The position numbers were made by a program, and so were the translations under genes. A stretch of 35,411 bases of DNA from contig JAJZVC010000030.1 of the NCBI GenBank assembly GCA_021845865.1, forward strand, positions 1 to 35,411, read 5' to 3'. Below the pieces are notes generated by a model. The model worked only from the letters and a program-made list of their open reading frames with translations, ran no database searches and was not told where the DNA came from. Shown piece after piece: positions 23,799 through 31,172 of this stretch; the first letter of the stretch is position 1; every line of letters starts with the position of its first letter. This DNA is from Pseudomonadota bacterium. GTDB lineage: Bacteria > Pseudomonadota > Gammaproteobacteria > Burkholderiales > UBA9220.

Positions 23799-26510
23799 AT
23801 GATAATCAATCTGACGCAGTTCCACCGTTTCTTCGCGGCGTTTTTTCCGCGCGCCGTCCAAGGGGGCGCCGCGGGTGCCGTTCATCCCAGCGGCGGGCGG
23901 CTGCTGGAAGCGTCCCGCCGCGATGGGGCCGCCCTGCTGGAAGAGCTGGGCTCGTCCCTCGACGGCCTGCTGGACCGGGAGGCCGAGGAGCGCCTGGAGC
24001 GCCACGGCCCCAACACGGTCGCCCACGAAGCCCGCAAGAGCGCCCTGCGCCGCCTGTCGGACCATTTCTTCACCAACCCGATCAACGTCCTGCTTACCGG
24101 CCTGGCGGCCATTTCCCTGATCATGGGGGACGGCGAGGCCGCGGCGATCATCGGCCTGATGGTGTTGCTGTCCGTTCTTCTCTCCTTCATCCAGGAAACC
24201 CGCTCCAGCAATGCGGCGGAGAGGCTGCGGGCGATGGTGAGCACCACCGCCACGGTGGTGCGCAAGGACAAGGTGCTGGGGGTGGACGAGGAGGTGATCC
24301 GCCTGTTCGAGGTGAACCTGCGCCGCAAGGGACCGGAGCGCAAGGAAATTCCCCTGGCGGAACTGGTGCCGGGGGATATCGTGCACCTGTCCGCCGGCGA
24401 CATGGTACCGGCGGACGTGCGCATCCTGTCGGCCAAGGACCTGTTCGTCAACCAGGCTTCCCTCACCGGGGAGGCGATGCCGGTGGAGAAGTTCGCCGGC
24501 CAGGCCAGCAGCGGCAGCGTGCTGGAACTGCCCAATATCGCCTTCATGGGCACCAACGTGGTGAGCGGCACGGCCACGGCGGTGGTGGTGCTGACCGGTT
24601 CGGCCACCTATTTCGGCTCCGTGGCGGCGGCGGTGTCCGGCCAGCGCCCCCTGACCAACTTCGACAGGGGCGTGAAGCGCTTCGCCTGGCTGATGATCCG
24701 CTTCATGGCGGTGATGGTGCCCCTGGTTTTTCTCATCAACGGTTTTTCCAAGGGCAACTGGATCGAGGCGCTGCTCTTCGCCCTGGCGGTGGCGGTGGGG
24801 CTGGCGCCGGAGATGCTGCCCATGATCGTCACCATCAACCTGGCCAAGGGCGCCATCGCCATGGCGCGCAAGAAGGTGATCGTCAAGCGGCTCAACGCCA
24901 TTCAGAACTTCGGCGCCATGGACGTGCTGTGCACCGACAAGACCGGCACCCTCACCCAGGACAAGATTTTTCTCGAGCGCCACGTGGACATCAACGGCGA
25001 GGAGAGCGAGCGGGTGCTGGATTTCGCCTACCTCAACAGCTATTACCAGACCGGCCTGAAGAACCTCCTCGACGTGGCGGTGCTGGAGCACGGCGAGCTG
25101 CACGACGCCCTGCGCGTGGACACGGTTTACCGCAAGGTGGACGAAATTCCCTTTGATTTCCGCCGCCGCCGCATGTCCGTGGTGGTGGAGAAGGAGCAGG
25201 AGCGCCATGTGCTGGTGTGCAAGGGGGCGGTGGAAGAGGTGTTCAGCGTCTGCGGCCGCGCCGAGAGCGAGGAAGGGCATATCGAGCTGATACCCGAGCA
25301 CCTGGAGCAGCTGCGCCAGGTGACCCGGGAGCTCAACGAGGACGGTTTCCGCGTCATCGCGGTGGCCTACCGGGAGTTCGACCCCCGCCATGGGCCCTAC
25401 AGCCTGGCCGACGAGGCTGATCTCATCCTGGTGGGCTACATCGCCTTCCTCGATCCGCCCAAGGACAGCGCCGCGGACGCCATCGCCGTGTTGCGGGAGC
25501 ACGGCGTGGCGGTGAAGGTGCTCACCGGCGACAACGACATCGTCACCGCCAAGGTCTGCCGCGAAGTGGGGCTGGACGTGGCCCATGTCGTGCTGGGCAG
25601 CGAGCTGGAGCCCCTGGACGACGCGGCGCTGGCCGAGGTGGCGGAGAAGGCCACGGTCTTCGCCAAGCTGTCGCCGGAACAGAAGGCCCGGGTGATCTCG
25701 GCCCTGCAGCGCAAGGGCCATGCCGTCGGCTTCCTCGGCGACGGCATCAACGACGGCCCGGCCCTGCGGGTGGCGGACGTGGGCATTTCGGTGGACACGG
25801 CGGTGGACATCGCCAAGGAGTCGGCCGACATCATCCTCCTGGAAAAGAGCCTGATGGTGCTGGAGGAAGGAGTGCTGGAAGGACGGCGGGTGTTCGGCAA
25901 CATCATCAAGTACATCCGCATGGGCGCCAGCTCCAACTTCGGCAACATGTTCAGCGTCCTGGGGGCCAGCGCCTTCCTGCCCTTCCTGCCCATGGCGCCG
26001 GTGCAGGTGCTGGTGAACAACCTGTTCTACGATTTTTCCCAGACCGCCGTGGCCACCGACCACGTGGACGACGAGTACGTGAGCGCGCCGCGCCAGTGGG
26101 ATATCGGCAGCATCGCCCGCTTCATGCTGTTCATCGGGCCCATCAGCTCGATCTTCGACTACGCCACCTACTTCACCCTGCTCTACGCCTTCGACGGCTG
26201 GCACCAGCCCCACCTGTTCCAGACGGGCTGGTTCGTGGAGTCCCTCCTGTCCCAGACCCTGGTCGTGCACGTCCTGCGCACCGGCAAGCTGCCCTGGGTG
26301 CAGAGCCGGGCGAGCCTGCCGCTGACCTTGACGACGGCCGCCATCTGCGCCGGCGGGGCCTGGCTGCCGTTCTCGCCCTTCGGCCGGGCCCTGGGGTTCG
26401 TGCCCCTTCCCGGCGGCTACTGGCTGGCGCTGGCGGTGATTCTCGCCGCCTATCTGATGCTCACCCAGGGGGTGAAGCAGTGGCTGGTGCGGCGCTACGG
26501 CCTGGGGTGA
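23799..26510 (+). CDS. Magnesium-transporting P-type ATPase MgtA/MgtB
   Basis: The 903-residue product (ATG at 23799 after AGAGGGG) matches the usual length of type IIIB P-type ATPases, which import Mg2+ across the inner membrane. Visible features: N-terminal GLLDREAEERLERHGPNTVA, actuator loop with TGEAMPVEK, TM4 VGLAPEMLPMIVTINLAKGA, phosphorylation site CTDKTGTLTQDKIFLERHVD with D380, hinge GDGINDGPALRVADVGISVD and the C-terminal membrane block. The family motif APEMLPMIV in TM4 separates magnesium transporters from calcium or proton pumps. Expression is likely controlled by magnesium; the roughly 200-bp leader has hairpins and a possible leader peptide. Confidence 0.95.
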   Translation: MIINLTQFHRFFAAFFPRAVQGGAAGAVHPSGGRLLEASRRDGAALLEELGSSLDGLLDREAEERLERHGPNTVAHEARKSALRRLSDHFFTNPINVLLTGLAAISLIMGDGEAAAIIGLMVLLSVLLSFIQETRSSNAAERLRAMVSTTATVVRKDKVLGVDEEVIRLFEVNLRRKGPERKEIPLAELVPGDIVHLSAGDMVPADVRILSAKDLFVNQASLTGEAMPVEKFAGQASSGSVLELPNIAFMGTNVVSGTATAVVVLTGSATYFGSVAAAVSGQRPLTNFDRGVKRFAWLMIRFMAVMVPLVFLINGFSKGNWIEALLFALAVAVGLAPEMLPMIVTINLAKGAIAMARKKVIVKRLNAIQNFGAMDVLCTDKTGTLTQDKIFLERHVDINGEESERVLDFAYLNSYYQTGLKNLLDVAVLEHGELHDALRVDTVYRKVDEIPFDFRRRRMSVVVEKEQERHVLVCKGAVEEVFSVCGRAESEEGHIELIPEHLEQLRQVTRELNEDGFRVIAVAYREFDPRHGPYSLADEADLILVGYIAFLDPPKDSAADAIAVLREHGVAVKVLTGDNDIVTAKVCREVGLDVAHVVLGSELEPLDDAALAEVAEKATVFAKLSPEQKARVISALQRKGHAVGFLGDGINDGPALRVADVGISVDTAVDIAKESADIILLEKSLMVLEEGVLEGRRVFGNIIKYIRMGASSNFGNMFSVLGASAFLPFLPMAPVQVLVNNLFYDFSQTAVATDHVDDEYVSAPRQWDIGSIARFMLFIGPISSIFDYATYFTLLYAFDGWHQPHLFQTGWFVESLLSQTLVVHVLRTGKLPWVQSRASLPLTLTTAAICAGGAWLPFSPFGRALGFVPLPGGYWLALAVILAAYLMLTQGVKQWLVRRYGLG

Positions 26511-26522
26511 GGTGGAGCGGGG

Positions 26523-26933
26523 CTATTTGGCGCGAATGCGGTTTGGCCCGACCCACTCATCCCAGCTGTTGCTGTAACCGTCGTAGTGGATCTTGTATTT
26601 GCCGTTTTTTGTTTCCAGCACGCTGGCCGGGTACCAGGAGCCTTTCCACTTCACCTCCACCGCATCGCCGACGCCGAAGGCGGCTGTGGACGCGCCGGCC
26701 TCCTTGACCCGGATGCGGTCCTGGCCCACCCACTCGTCCCATTCGCTGCCGTAACCGGTGTAGCGGATGAAGCATCGGCTTTGGTCATCGTTGACCTTGG
26801 TGACCGTGGCCGGGTACCAGGTGCCTTTCCACAGCACGTCCGCTTTGTCGCCCACCGAACAGACGGCGGCGTGGGCAATGCCCTGGCTCAACCAGGCCAG
26901 CAGGCCGGCGGCAAGCAGTTTACGCAGTTTCAT
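26523..26933 (-). CDS. Secreted protein with two Tudor-knot/chromo-barrel-like domains
   Basis: The 136-residue protein has a signal peptide (MKLRKLLAAGLLAWLSQGIA, cleavage about residue 22, after AHA) and two clearly repeated domains of about 50 residues: one with VLWKGTWYPATVTKV, IRYTGYGSEWDEWVG and DRIRV, the other with VKWKGSWYPASVLETKNG, IHYDGYSNSWDEWVG and NRIR. This W-x-G-x-WYPA-V plus Y-x-GY-WDEWV pattern is that of Tudor-knot or MRG-type barrels, known mainly from eukaryotic chromatin proteins. Here it is exported, so the ligand is probably envelope-located or extracellular, not histone. GGGAGG precedes the ATG. It converges on mgtA with a 12-bp gap. Confidence 0.85.
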   Translation of the reverse strand: MKLRKLLAAGLLAWLSQGIAHAAVCSVGDKADVLWKGTWYPATVTKVNDDQSRCFIRYTGYGSEWDEWVGQDRIRVKEAGASTAAFGVGDAVEVKWKGSWYPASVLETKNGKYKIHYDGYSNSWDEWVGPNRIRAK

Positions 26934-27005
26934 GGGGTCCTCCCTGATGTTGGCGGTCCTTCCAGCGTAGGAAAGGGAAGCTGAAAATCAAGGACGGGAC
27001 AAGCG

Positions 27006-28073
27006 TCAGTCCTGGCGGTAGATATCGCTGAAGAACACCACCTTGCCGTTGACCACGTCCGCCAGCCAGTAGACGAAGTACACCGGCACCGGGGCGATGG
27101 TTTCGGTGCGGGTGCCCTTCTTGCGGATGGCGGCTTCGATGTCCTCCACCGTGCCTCCCGTCAGCCAGGCCGCCAGCTCCCGGTATTTTTCCACCCGCAC
27201 GCAGCCGGAGGAGAAGGCGCGGTTTTCCCGCCGGAACAGGCTTTGCTGGTTGGTGTCGTGGAGGTAGACGCTGAAGGAGTTCTCCAGCTCGAATTTGAGC
27301 CGGCCCAAGGCGTTGTTGTCGCCCGGGGGCTGGTAGAAGCGGTAGCCGTTGCGCAGGAGGTCCGCCTCGGTAAGATTGGCCGGGGCCACCGCCCGCCCCT
27401 TGGCGTCCAGCACCAGCAGGCCGTGGTCCTCCAGGTAGGCCGGGTCCACTTTCTTTTCCTTCAGGATGTCCTCCTTGACGATGGTGGGGGGGGGCACCCA
27501 GGGCGGGTTGTACTTGATTCCCACCAGTTCGGAGCGCATCAGCGGCGTGGGGCGCTGCGGGCGGCCGACGATGACGCGGCTTTCCAGGATTTGCCGGTCG
27601 GCGTCGTAGACGTGGAGGGTAAAGGCGGGGATGTTCACCACCAGGTAGGGGCTGTTGCCTTCCGCCGCCTCGATTTCTTCCATTTTCGGCAACTGGGCGC
27701 GGAGGATGCGGATGCGCTCGGCCTCGGAAAGGTTGAGGTTGAAGCGGGTCTGGCGGTCGACGATGCCGTCCGGCGCGAGGCCGCTGTCGTCCTGGAAACG
27801 CTCTACCGCGTGCTGCAGCCGGGTGTCGAACGCGCCGGTCGGTTCGATTTCGTAGCCCAGTTCCCGCAGCCGGTCGCGCAGCTGCTGGACGCGGGGGCCG
27901 GAGGAACCCTTGCGCAGCGGGGGGCCGTTTTCGACCCGGGTCGCTGGCGCGGCGGATTCGGGGGCGTCCGCCAGGAGCTGGTCCAGCTTCTGGCGCAGGA
28001 TGGCGCTGTCGCCGGCCAGGGCGTCAACAGTGCACAGGGCGAGCAGGAGGGCTGTCAGGAGAAGGGATTTCAT
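27006..28073 (-). CDS. L,D-transpeptidase, YcbB/LdtD-like
   Basis: This 355-residue exported enzyme has a signal peptide (about 1-20), a PG_binding_1 domain (about 50-115, with LRKGSSGPRVQQLRDRLREL), and a YkuD catalytic domain (about 140-335). The active-site set is HDT in YLHDTNQQSLF plus FSSGCVRVEKYRELAAWL, where the cysteine is the nucleophile. LdtD-type enzymes make meso-Dap 3-3 crosslinks in peptidoglycan and resist most beta-lactams. At 355 residues it is shorter than E. coli LdtD (about 615) because the N-terminal scaffold domain is missing. It is divergent from mepA with a 46-bp gap, forming a cell-wall remodelling pair. Confidence 0.9.
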   Translation of the reverse strand: MKSLLLTALLLALCTVDALAGDSAILRQKLDQLLADAPESAAPATRVENGPPLRKGSSGPRVQQLRDRLRELGYEIEPTGAFDTRLQHAVERFQDDSGLAPDGIVDRQTRFNLNLSEAERIRILRAQLPKMEEIEAAEGNSPYLVVNIPAFTLHVYDADRQILESRVIVGRPQRPTPLMRSELVGIKYNPPWVPPPTIVKEDILKEKKVDPAYLEDHGLLVLDAKGRAVAPANLTEADLLRNGYRFYQPPGDNNALGRLKFELENSFSVYLHDTNQQSLFRRENRAFSSGCVRVEKYRELAAWLTGGTVEDIEAAIRKKGTRTETIAPVPVYFVYWLADVVNGKVVFFSDIYRQD

Positions 28074-28119
28074 GTTTTTCTGCCGTTTTTGAGGATTCTA
28101 GCAGGGGTACAATGAACGG

Positions 28120-28935
28120 ATGAAAAAGATGACGAAAGCCTTGCTCGCCCTCCTTTTCGCCGCGATGGCAGGGCATGGCCCCTCGGCCTTGGCGGCGGAA
28201 GCGATCGGCAGGCCGGCCAATGGCTGCATCGTCGGCGCCGAGGCGTTGCCCTTGGCGGGCGAGGGATTCCAGGTGGTTCATCCCGCCCGCCAGCGCTACT
28301 ATGCCCATCCCGCCTTGCTGCGCGTGATCCGCGAACTGGGCATGGATGCCGTGGAAAAGGGCTGGGGAGTATTGCTGGTCGGCGACCTGTCCCAGGCCAG
28401 GGGCGGTCCCATGGCCTACGGCCACGGCAGCCACCAGAACGGCCTGGATGCGGATGTGTTTTTTTATCTGCCGGAGCGTTTCTTGCCGGAAAGCGAACTA
28501 GAAAACCCGCCGCTGGCGGAAGAGGTCGCTCCGGACGGCAAGACCGTCGAGCGCGCGTTGTGGCGGCCCAGCGTCGGCGCGCTGCTGGAGGCGGCGGCGC
28601 GCATGCCGGAAGTGGAGCGGATTTTCGTCCATCCCGCCATCAAGCGGGAACTGTGCCTCACCCGGCCAGGGGAGTGGCTGCGCAAGCTGCGTCCCTGGTG
28701 GGGGCATACGGAGCATTTCCACCTGCGGCTGGCCTGTCCGGCGGACAGCCCGGAATGCCTCGCCGCCGCGCCCATTCCACCGGGTGAGGGATGCGGGGCG
28801 GAGCTGGATTGGTGGTTCACGCCAGCCGCGTCCCGGCCGCCCGCCCCACCCGAGAAGAAGCCTCCGCTGCCTTCCCGCTGCGTGGAATGGGTGGCGGAAG
28901 GGCGGGACGGCGGCAAAAATATGATAAAACCATAA
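28120..28935 (+). CDS. mepA: Penicillin-insensitive murein endopeptidase MepA
   Basis: The 271-residue protein (MKKMTKALLALLFAAMAGHG, signal peptide to about residue 25) is a periplasmic LAS-family metallo-endopeptidase that cleaves D-Ala-meso-Dap crosslinks. Zinc-site motifs are present: YGHGSHQNGLDADVFF and WWGHTEHFHLRLACP, with further FVHPAIKRELC. Conserved disulfide-type cysteines occur in CPADSPEC. The C-terminus is Pro/Lys-rich. Both ATG 28120 and ATG 28129 are possible starts; the first gives a better signal peptide. Divergent from the L,D-transpeptidase gene and followed by the long non-coding region with DnaA boxes. Confidence 0.92.
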   Translation: MKKMTKALLALLFAAMAGHGPSALAAEAIGRPANGCIVGAEALPLAGEGFQVVHPARQRYYAHPALLRVIRELGMDAVEKGWGVLLVGDLSQARGGPMAYGHGSHQNGLDADVFFYLPERFLPESELENPPLAEEVAPDGKTVERALWRPSVGALLEAAARMPEVERIFVHPAIKRELCLTRPGEWLRKLRPWWGHTEHFHLRLACPADSPECLAAAPIPPGEGCGAELDWWFTPAASRPPAPPEKKPPLPSRCVEWVAEGRDGGKNMIKP

Positions 28936-28936
28936 C

Positions 28937-29060
28937 TTGACAGGTGGAAACTCTTCAGGGCTTCCACATTATCTGTGGATAAGATTGTGAAAAAACTTTT
29001 GAAAATGGGCTAACCACCCATCCGGCTTACGTTTTTTTTGCCCTGCCTATATTTTGACCG
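28937..29060. repeat. Origin-like module copy A
   Basis: Starts TTGACAG and contains CTTCAGGG, TTCCACA, ATCTGTGGATAAG, TGTGAAAAAA and a T8 run. Copy B begins 373 bp later with no net insertion or deletion; the core 28937-28995 aligns gap-free with 29310-29368. Confidence 0.75.
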
Positions 29061-29293
29061 CATTGAATTTGCAATAAAAACATTGCGTTACTGAAACGTT
29101 GTGATGCGTCAAGGGGTTCCGCGACGTAGCTGAAGTCTCGATGAGCTTGTGTGCATAAATCATTTTTGGCTTTCCCTGAAATGCTTCCTGTGTCAGGGGC
29201 TTGGCGCTGCTTGGCCGGGAAGGCGCAGAGCGGGAGAATTCGGCGGGAATGGCGGGTTCCGGGGATGTTGTCGCCGATCGCCGCGAAAGGCCT

Positions 29294-29307
29294 ACGGGTT
29301 AACCCGT
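29294..29307. promoter_or_regulatory. Perfect 14-bp palindrome
   Basis: ACGGGTTAACCCGT is a perfect palindrome two bases before module copy B. It could be an operator for a dimeric protein; no equivalent precedes copy A. Confidence 0.35.
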
Positions 29308-29309
29308 AC

Positions 29310-29433
29310 TTGACAGCCGAAAGGGCTTCAGGGTTTCCACAGAATCTGTGGACAAGTCTGTGAAAAAAGCCTTCATAAATTCGTAACTCTCCCTACCGCT
29401 TAGGGTTTTTTTATCTTGCCCATAATTTGGGCT
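29310..29433. repeat. Origin-like module copy B
   Basis: Starts TTGACAG and repeats CTTCAGGG, TTCCACA, ATCTGTGGACAAG, TGTGAAAAAA and a T7 run in the same order as copy A. The TGTGTGCATAA boxes that follow the two copies (29148 and 29521) are also exactly 373 bp apart. Confidence 0.75.
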
Positions 29434-29615
29434 TTTGTATTTTGTTTATAAAACAGGTGGTTATTTATTTGTTGACATCTTGCGCGGGCTTCTTTTCATG
29501 AACGGCTGAATCCTGGGGAATGTGTGCATAACTTGCACTCTTTTGGTGCCGATTCTGTCGTGATTTCAACGGGGTATGCCGATAGCATGAGGCTGCTGCC
29601 CTTGGATGGGGCATT

Positions 29616-29650
29616 GGCCCTTTCCCGCCCCCCCAAGGCGGGAGAGGGCC
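29616..29650 (-). terminator. Strong hairpin behind the Spy-like gene
   Basis: GGCCCTTTCCCGCC (29616-29629) pairs with GGCGGGAGAGGGCC (29637-29650) with one wobble pair and a 7-base loop. It lies 4 bp after the Spy-like stop codon on the minus strand. No T-run follows, so it may act as an mRNA 3'-end stabiliser or a weak terminator. Confidence 0.5.
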
Positions 29651-29654
29651 AGGG

Positions 29655-30227
29655 TCAGCGGCCTGGCGTTCCGCCTCGGCGCCAGTAGGTGCGCAGCTTC
29701 TCCTGCTGCTCGGGGGTCAGGACCGCTTCCATGCGTTTCTGGGCATCCACCGAGGTGTTGTACATCTGCTGTTGGAGGCTGCCGAAGGTCTTGTAGGCCT
29801 GGTCGATGGCCGCTTGGTCCCGTTTGGGGGCGGCGTAAAGGTCCCGCAGCCTGGCTTGCTGGTCCATCATGGCGCTCATCAGGCCCCAGTGGGTTTTTCG
29901 GGTCTCGTCCTGGATCTGGTTGATCTTGGCCTGCTGCTCCTCGGTCAGGTCAATGCCGCTGCCCCAGTAGGGACCCATCATGCCGGGGCCCGTGCCATAG
30001 CCGCCCATCATGCCGGGGCCCATGCCGCAGCCGCCGCCATAGCCTCCCATCATTCCCGGGCCCATGCCGTAACCGCCGCCGTAGCCGCCCATCATTCCCG
30101 GCCCCCAGCCGTAGCCGCCTTGGGGAGCGTTTTTCGGCTGGGCGGCAAACAGGGAGGGAGCCGTTCCGGCCAAGAGCGCGGCCAGGACGTAGGCGGCGAA
30201 TCGCTTGATGTGTCGAGAGCTGTTCAT
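29655..30227 (-). CDS. Spy/CpxP-like periplasmic LTXXQ protein with Gly/Met repeats
   Basis: The start is ATG at 30227 (MNSSRHIKRFAAYVLAALLA), with AAAGGAGA upstream; the longer frame from 30245 includes the ribosome site. The 190-residue protein has a signal peptide (about 1-29), a Gly/Met/Tyr-rich segment (about 40-93) with repeats of GMGPGMMGGYGGG, and a helical C-terminal half with the two Spy-type motifs LTEEQQAKI and LTPEQQEKL. Such proteins are periplasmic chaperones or metal-responsive proteins. The Met-rich repeats could bind Cu(I) or Ag(I), which is inference. It is the last gene of a minus-strand set with the SHOCT and DUF302 genes. Confidence 0.85.
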   Translation of the reverse strand: MNSSRHIKRFAAYVLAALLAGTAPSLFAAQPKNAPQGGYGWGPGMMGGYGGGYGMGPGMMGGYGGGCGMGPGMMGGYGTGPGMMGPYWGSGIDLTEEQQAKINQIQDETRKTHWGLMSAMMDQQARLRDLYAAPKRDQAAIDQAYKTFGSLQQQMYNTSVDAQKRMEAVLTPEQQEKLRTYWRRGGTPGR

Positions 30228-30261
30228 GGCAATCTCCTTTCGCAAAAGGTGGTCATCGAGC

Positions 30262-30552
30262 TTATTGGGACGACGGTTCGTTTACTTGCTTCTCCGTCAG
30301 GTCGTCCCGTTTCTGCAGGTACTCCTCGCGGCTGATTTCGCCCCGGGCATAGGCCTCCTTGAGAATGTCCAGGGGCGTTTTCCTGTCCGGCGGTCCTTTC
30401 GGTTCGTCGTTCCAGCGGGGATTCGCGAACAGGTATTTGAGCAGGGCAAAGAGGATCAGGAGGGGAATTCCCCACATCAGGATCATCCCCAAGCCGCCGA
30501 AAAACATGCCGCCGCCCTGGAACATACAGCCGTGGCCGTAGGGGCCGTACAT
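30262..30552 (-). CDS. Small membrane protein with SHOCT domain
   Basis: The 96-residue protein has a Gly/Met-rich N-terminus (MYGPYGHGCMFQGGGMFFGG), one hydrophobic helix (about 19-44, MILMWGIPLLILFALLKYLF) and a C-terminal SHOCT motif (PLDILKEAYARGEISREEYL). SHOCT segments are short two-helix units at protein ends, of uncertain function, common in membrane and stress proteins. It lies 34 bp upstream of the Spy-like gene and 22 bp downstream of the DUF302 gene, so all three are probably one transcript. The resembling Gly/Met N-terminus suggests a shared ligand with the Spy-like protein. Confidence 0.85.
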   Translation of the reverse strand: MYGPYGHGCMFQGGGMFFGGLGMILMWGIPLLILFALLKYLFANPRWNDEPKGPPDRKTPLDILKEAYARGEISREEYLQKRDDLTEKQVNEPSSQ

Positions 30553-30574
30553 GGTGCCTCCTCGCGCAGGGGTT

Positions 30575-30964
30575 TCAGTCCGCCAGGCTGTCGCGGACCC
30601 GCTCCAGGCGTCCTTTGACTTCCTGGGCCAGTTCGGCGATGCCGGGGCGGTCCACCAGTTGCAGCACCGCTGCCGGGTCCATGAAGGACACCACCACCTG
30701 GCCGTCCGCCTCTTCCCGCACCACCACGTTGCAGGGCAGCAGCAGGCCGATGTCGGGGTCGGCCTCGATGGCCCGATGGGCCAGGGGCGGATTGCAGGCG
30801 CCGAGGATGCGGTAGGGGCGGCCGTCGATGTTGAGCTTGGCCTTCATGGTGGCCTGGACGTCGATGTCGGTGAGCACGCCGAATCCTTCTTTCTTCAGGG
30901 CGCTGATGGTCTTATCCACGGCAAGGTCGAAAGGATGGTTGAGGGAGGTGGAAAATCCATGCAT
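30575..30964 (-). CDS. DUF302 domain protein
   Basis: The 129-residue protein matches the DUF302 family: [65 protein letters not shown] and a C-terminal [13 protein letters not shown]. It has no signal peptide and should be cytosolic. The paired Cys in GACNPP and LLPCNVVV are conserved in the family and might bind metal or form redox contacts; the function is unknown. DUF302 genes often occur near metal-resistance or sulfur-oxidation genes, which agrees with the Spy and SHOCT neighbours. Confidence 0.92.
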   Translation of the reverse strand: MHGFSTSLNHPFDLAVDKTISALKKEGFGVLTDIDVQATMKAKLNIDGRPYRILGACNPPLAHRAIEADPDIGLLLPCNVVVREEADGQVVVSFMDPAAVLQLVDRPGIAELAQEVKGRLERVRDSLAD

Positions 30965-31131
30965 GGTTAGCTCCTAGGGTGGAAAATCGCAGGGTGGGGC
31001 TCGGCTGTTAGCGCCATGGCGGCCAGCCGCATGTTTCCTTCTTGCTCGTTTTCCAATTGGAGGGATGGGCGGGGGAAAAGTTCTGGCATCGCCATTCAAG
31101 GGGAAGGTTTCGGCGGACGGGCCTGTTGTAC

Positions 31132-31137
31132 TAGAAT
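31132..31137 (+). promoter_or_regulatory. Possible -10 element in the 208-bp region 30965-31172
   Basis: TAGAAT at 31132-31137, preceded by TGTAC, resembles a -10 about 35 bp before the EAL-HDOD start. The -35 is poor. The region is the shared upstream space of that gene and the divergent DUF302-SHOCT-Spy set; nothing else stands out. Confidence 0.25.
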
Positions 31138-31172
31138 GGAATACTCTTGGAACTTAGCCAAAATGGGCGAAA

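Larger units (their letters stand above)
28937..29531. other. AT-rich DnaA-box cluster; candidate replication origin or DnaA-titration site
   Basis: Within a 719-bp non-coding stretch between convergent genes I find DnaA boxes (TGTGnATAA orientation) at 28974-28982 (TGTGGATAA, perfect), 29150-29158 (TGTGCATAA, perfect), 29347-29355 (TGTGGACAA, one mismatch) and 29523-29531 (TGTGCATAA, perfect), all in the same direction. Weaker TGTGAAAAA sequences lie at 28986 and 29359. The first and third boxes face an inverted TTCCACA half, giving TCCACA-n5-TGTGGA. A T/A-rich stretch at 29405-29475 could be the unwinding element. There is no dnaA, dnaN or rpmH in the window, so the region may be oriC separated from dnaA, a secondary origin-like locus, or a datA-type titration site. 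Confidence 0.55.

Noticed and set aside
29151..29363. 70-codon plus-strand frame in the DnaA-box region
   Set aside because: It has no ribosome site, crosses a DnaA-like box and a perfect palindrome, and resembles no family; it is best explained as chance.
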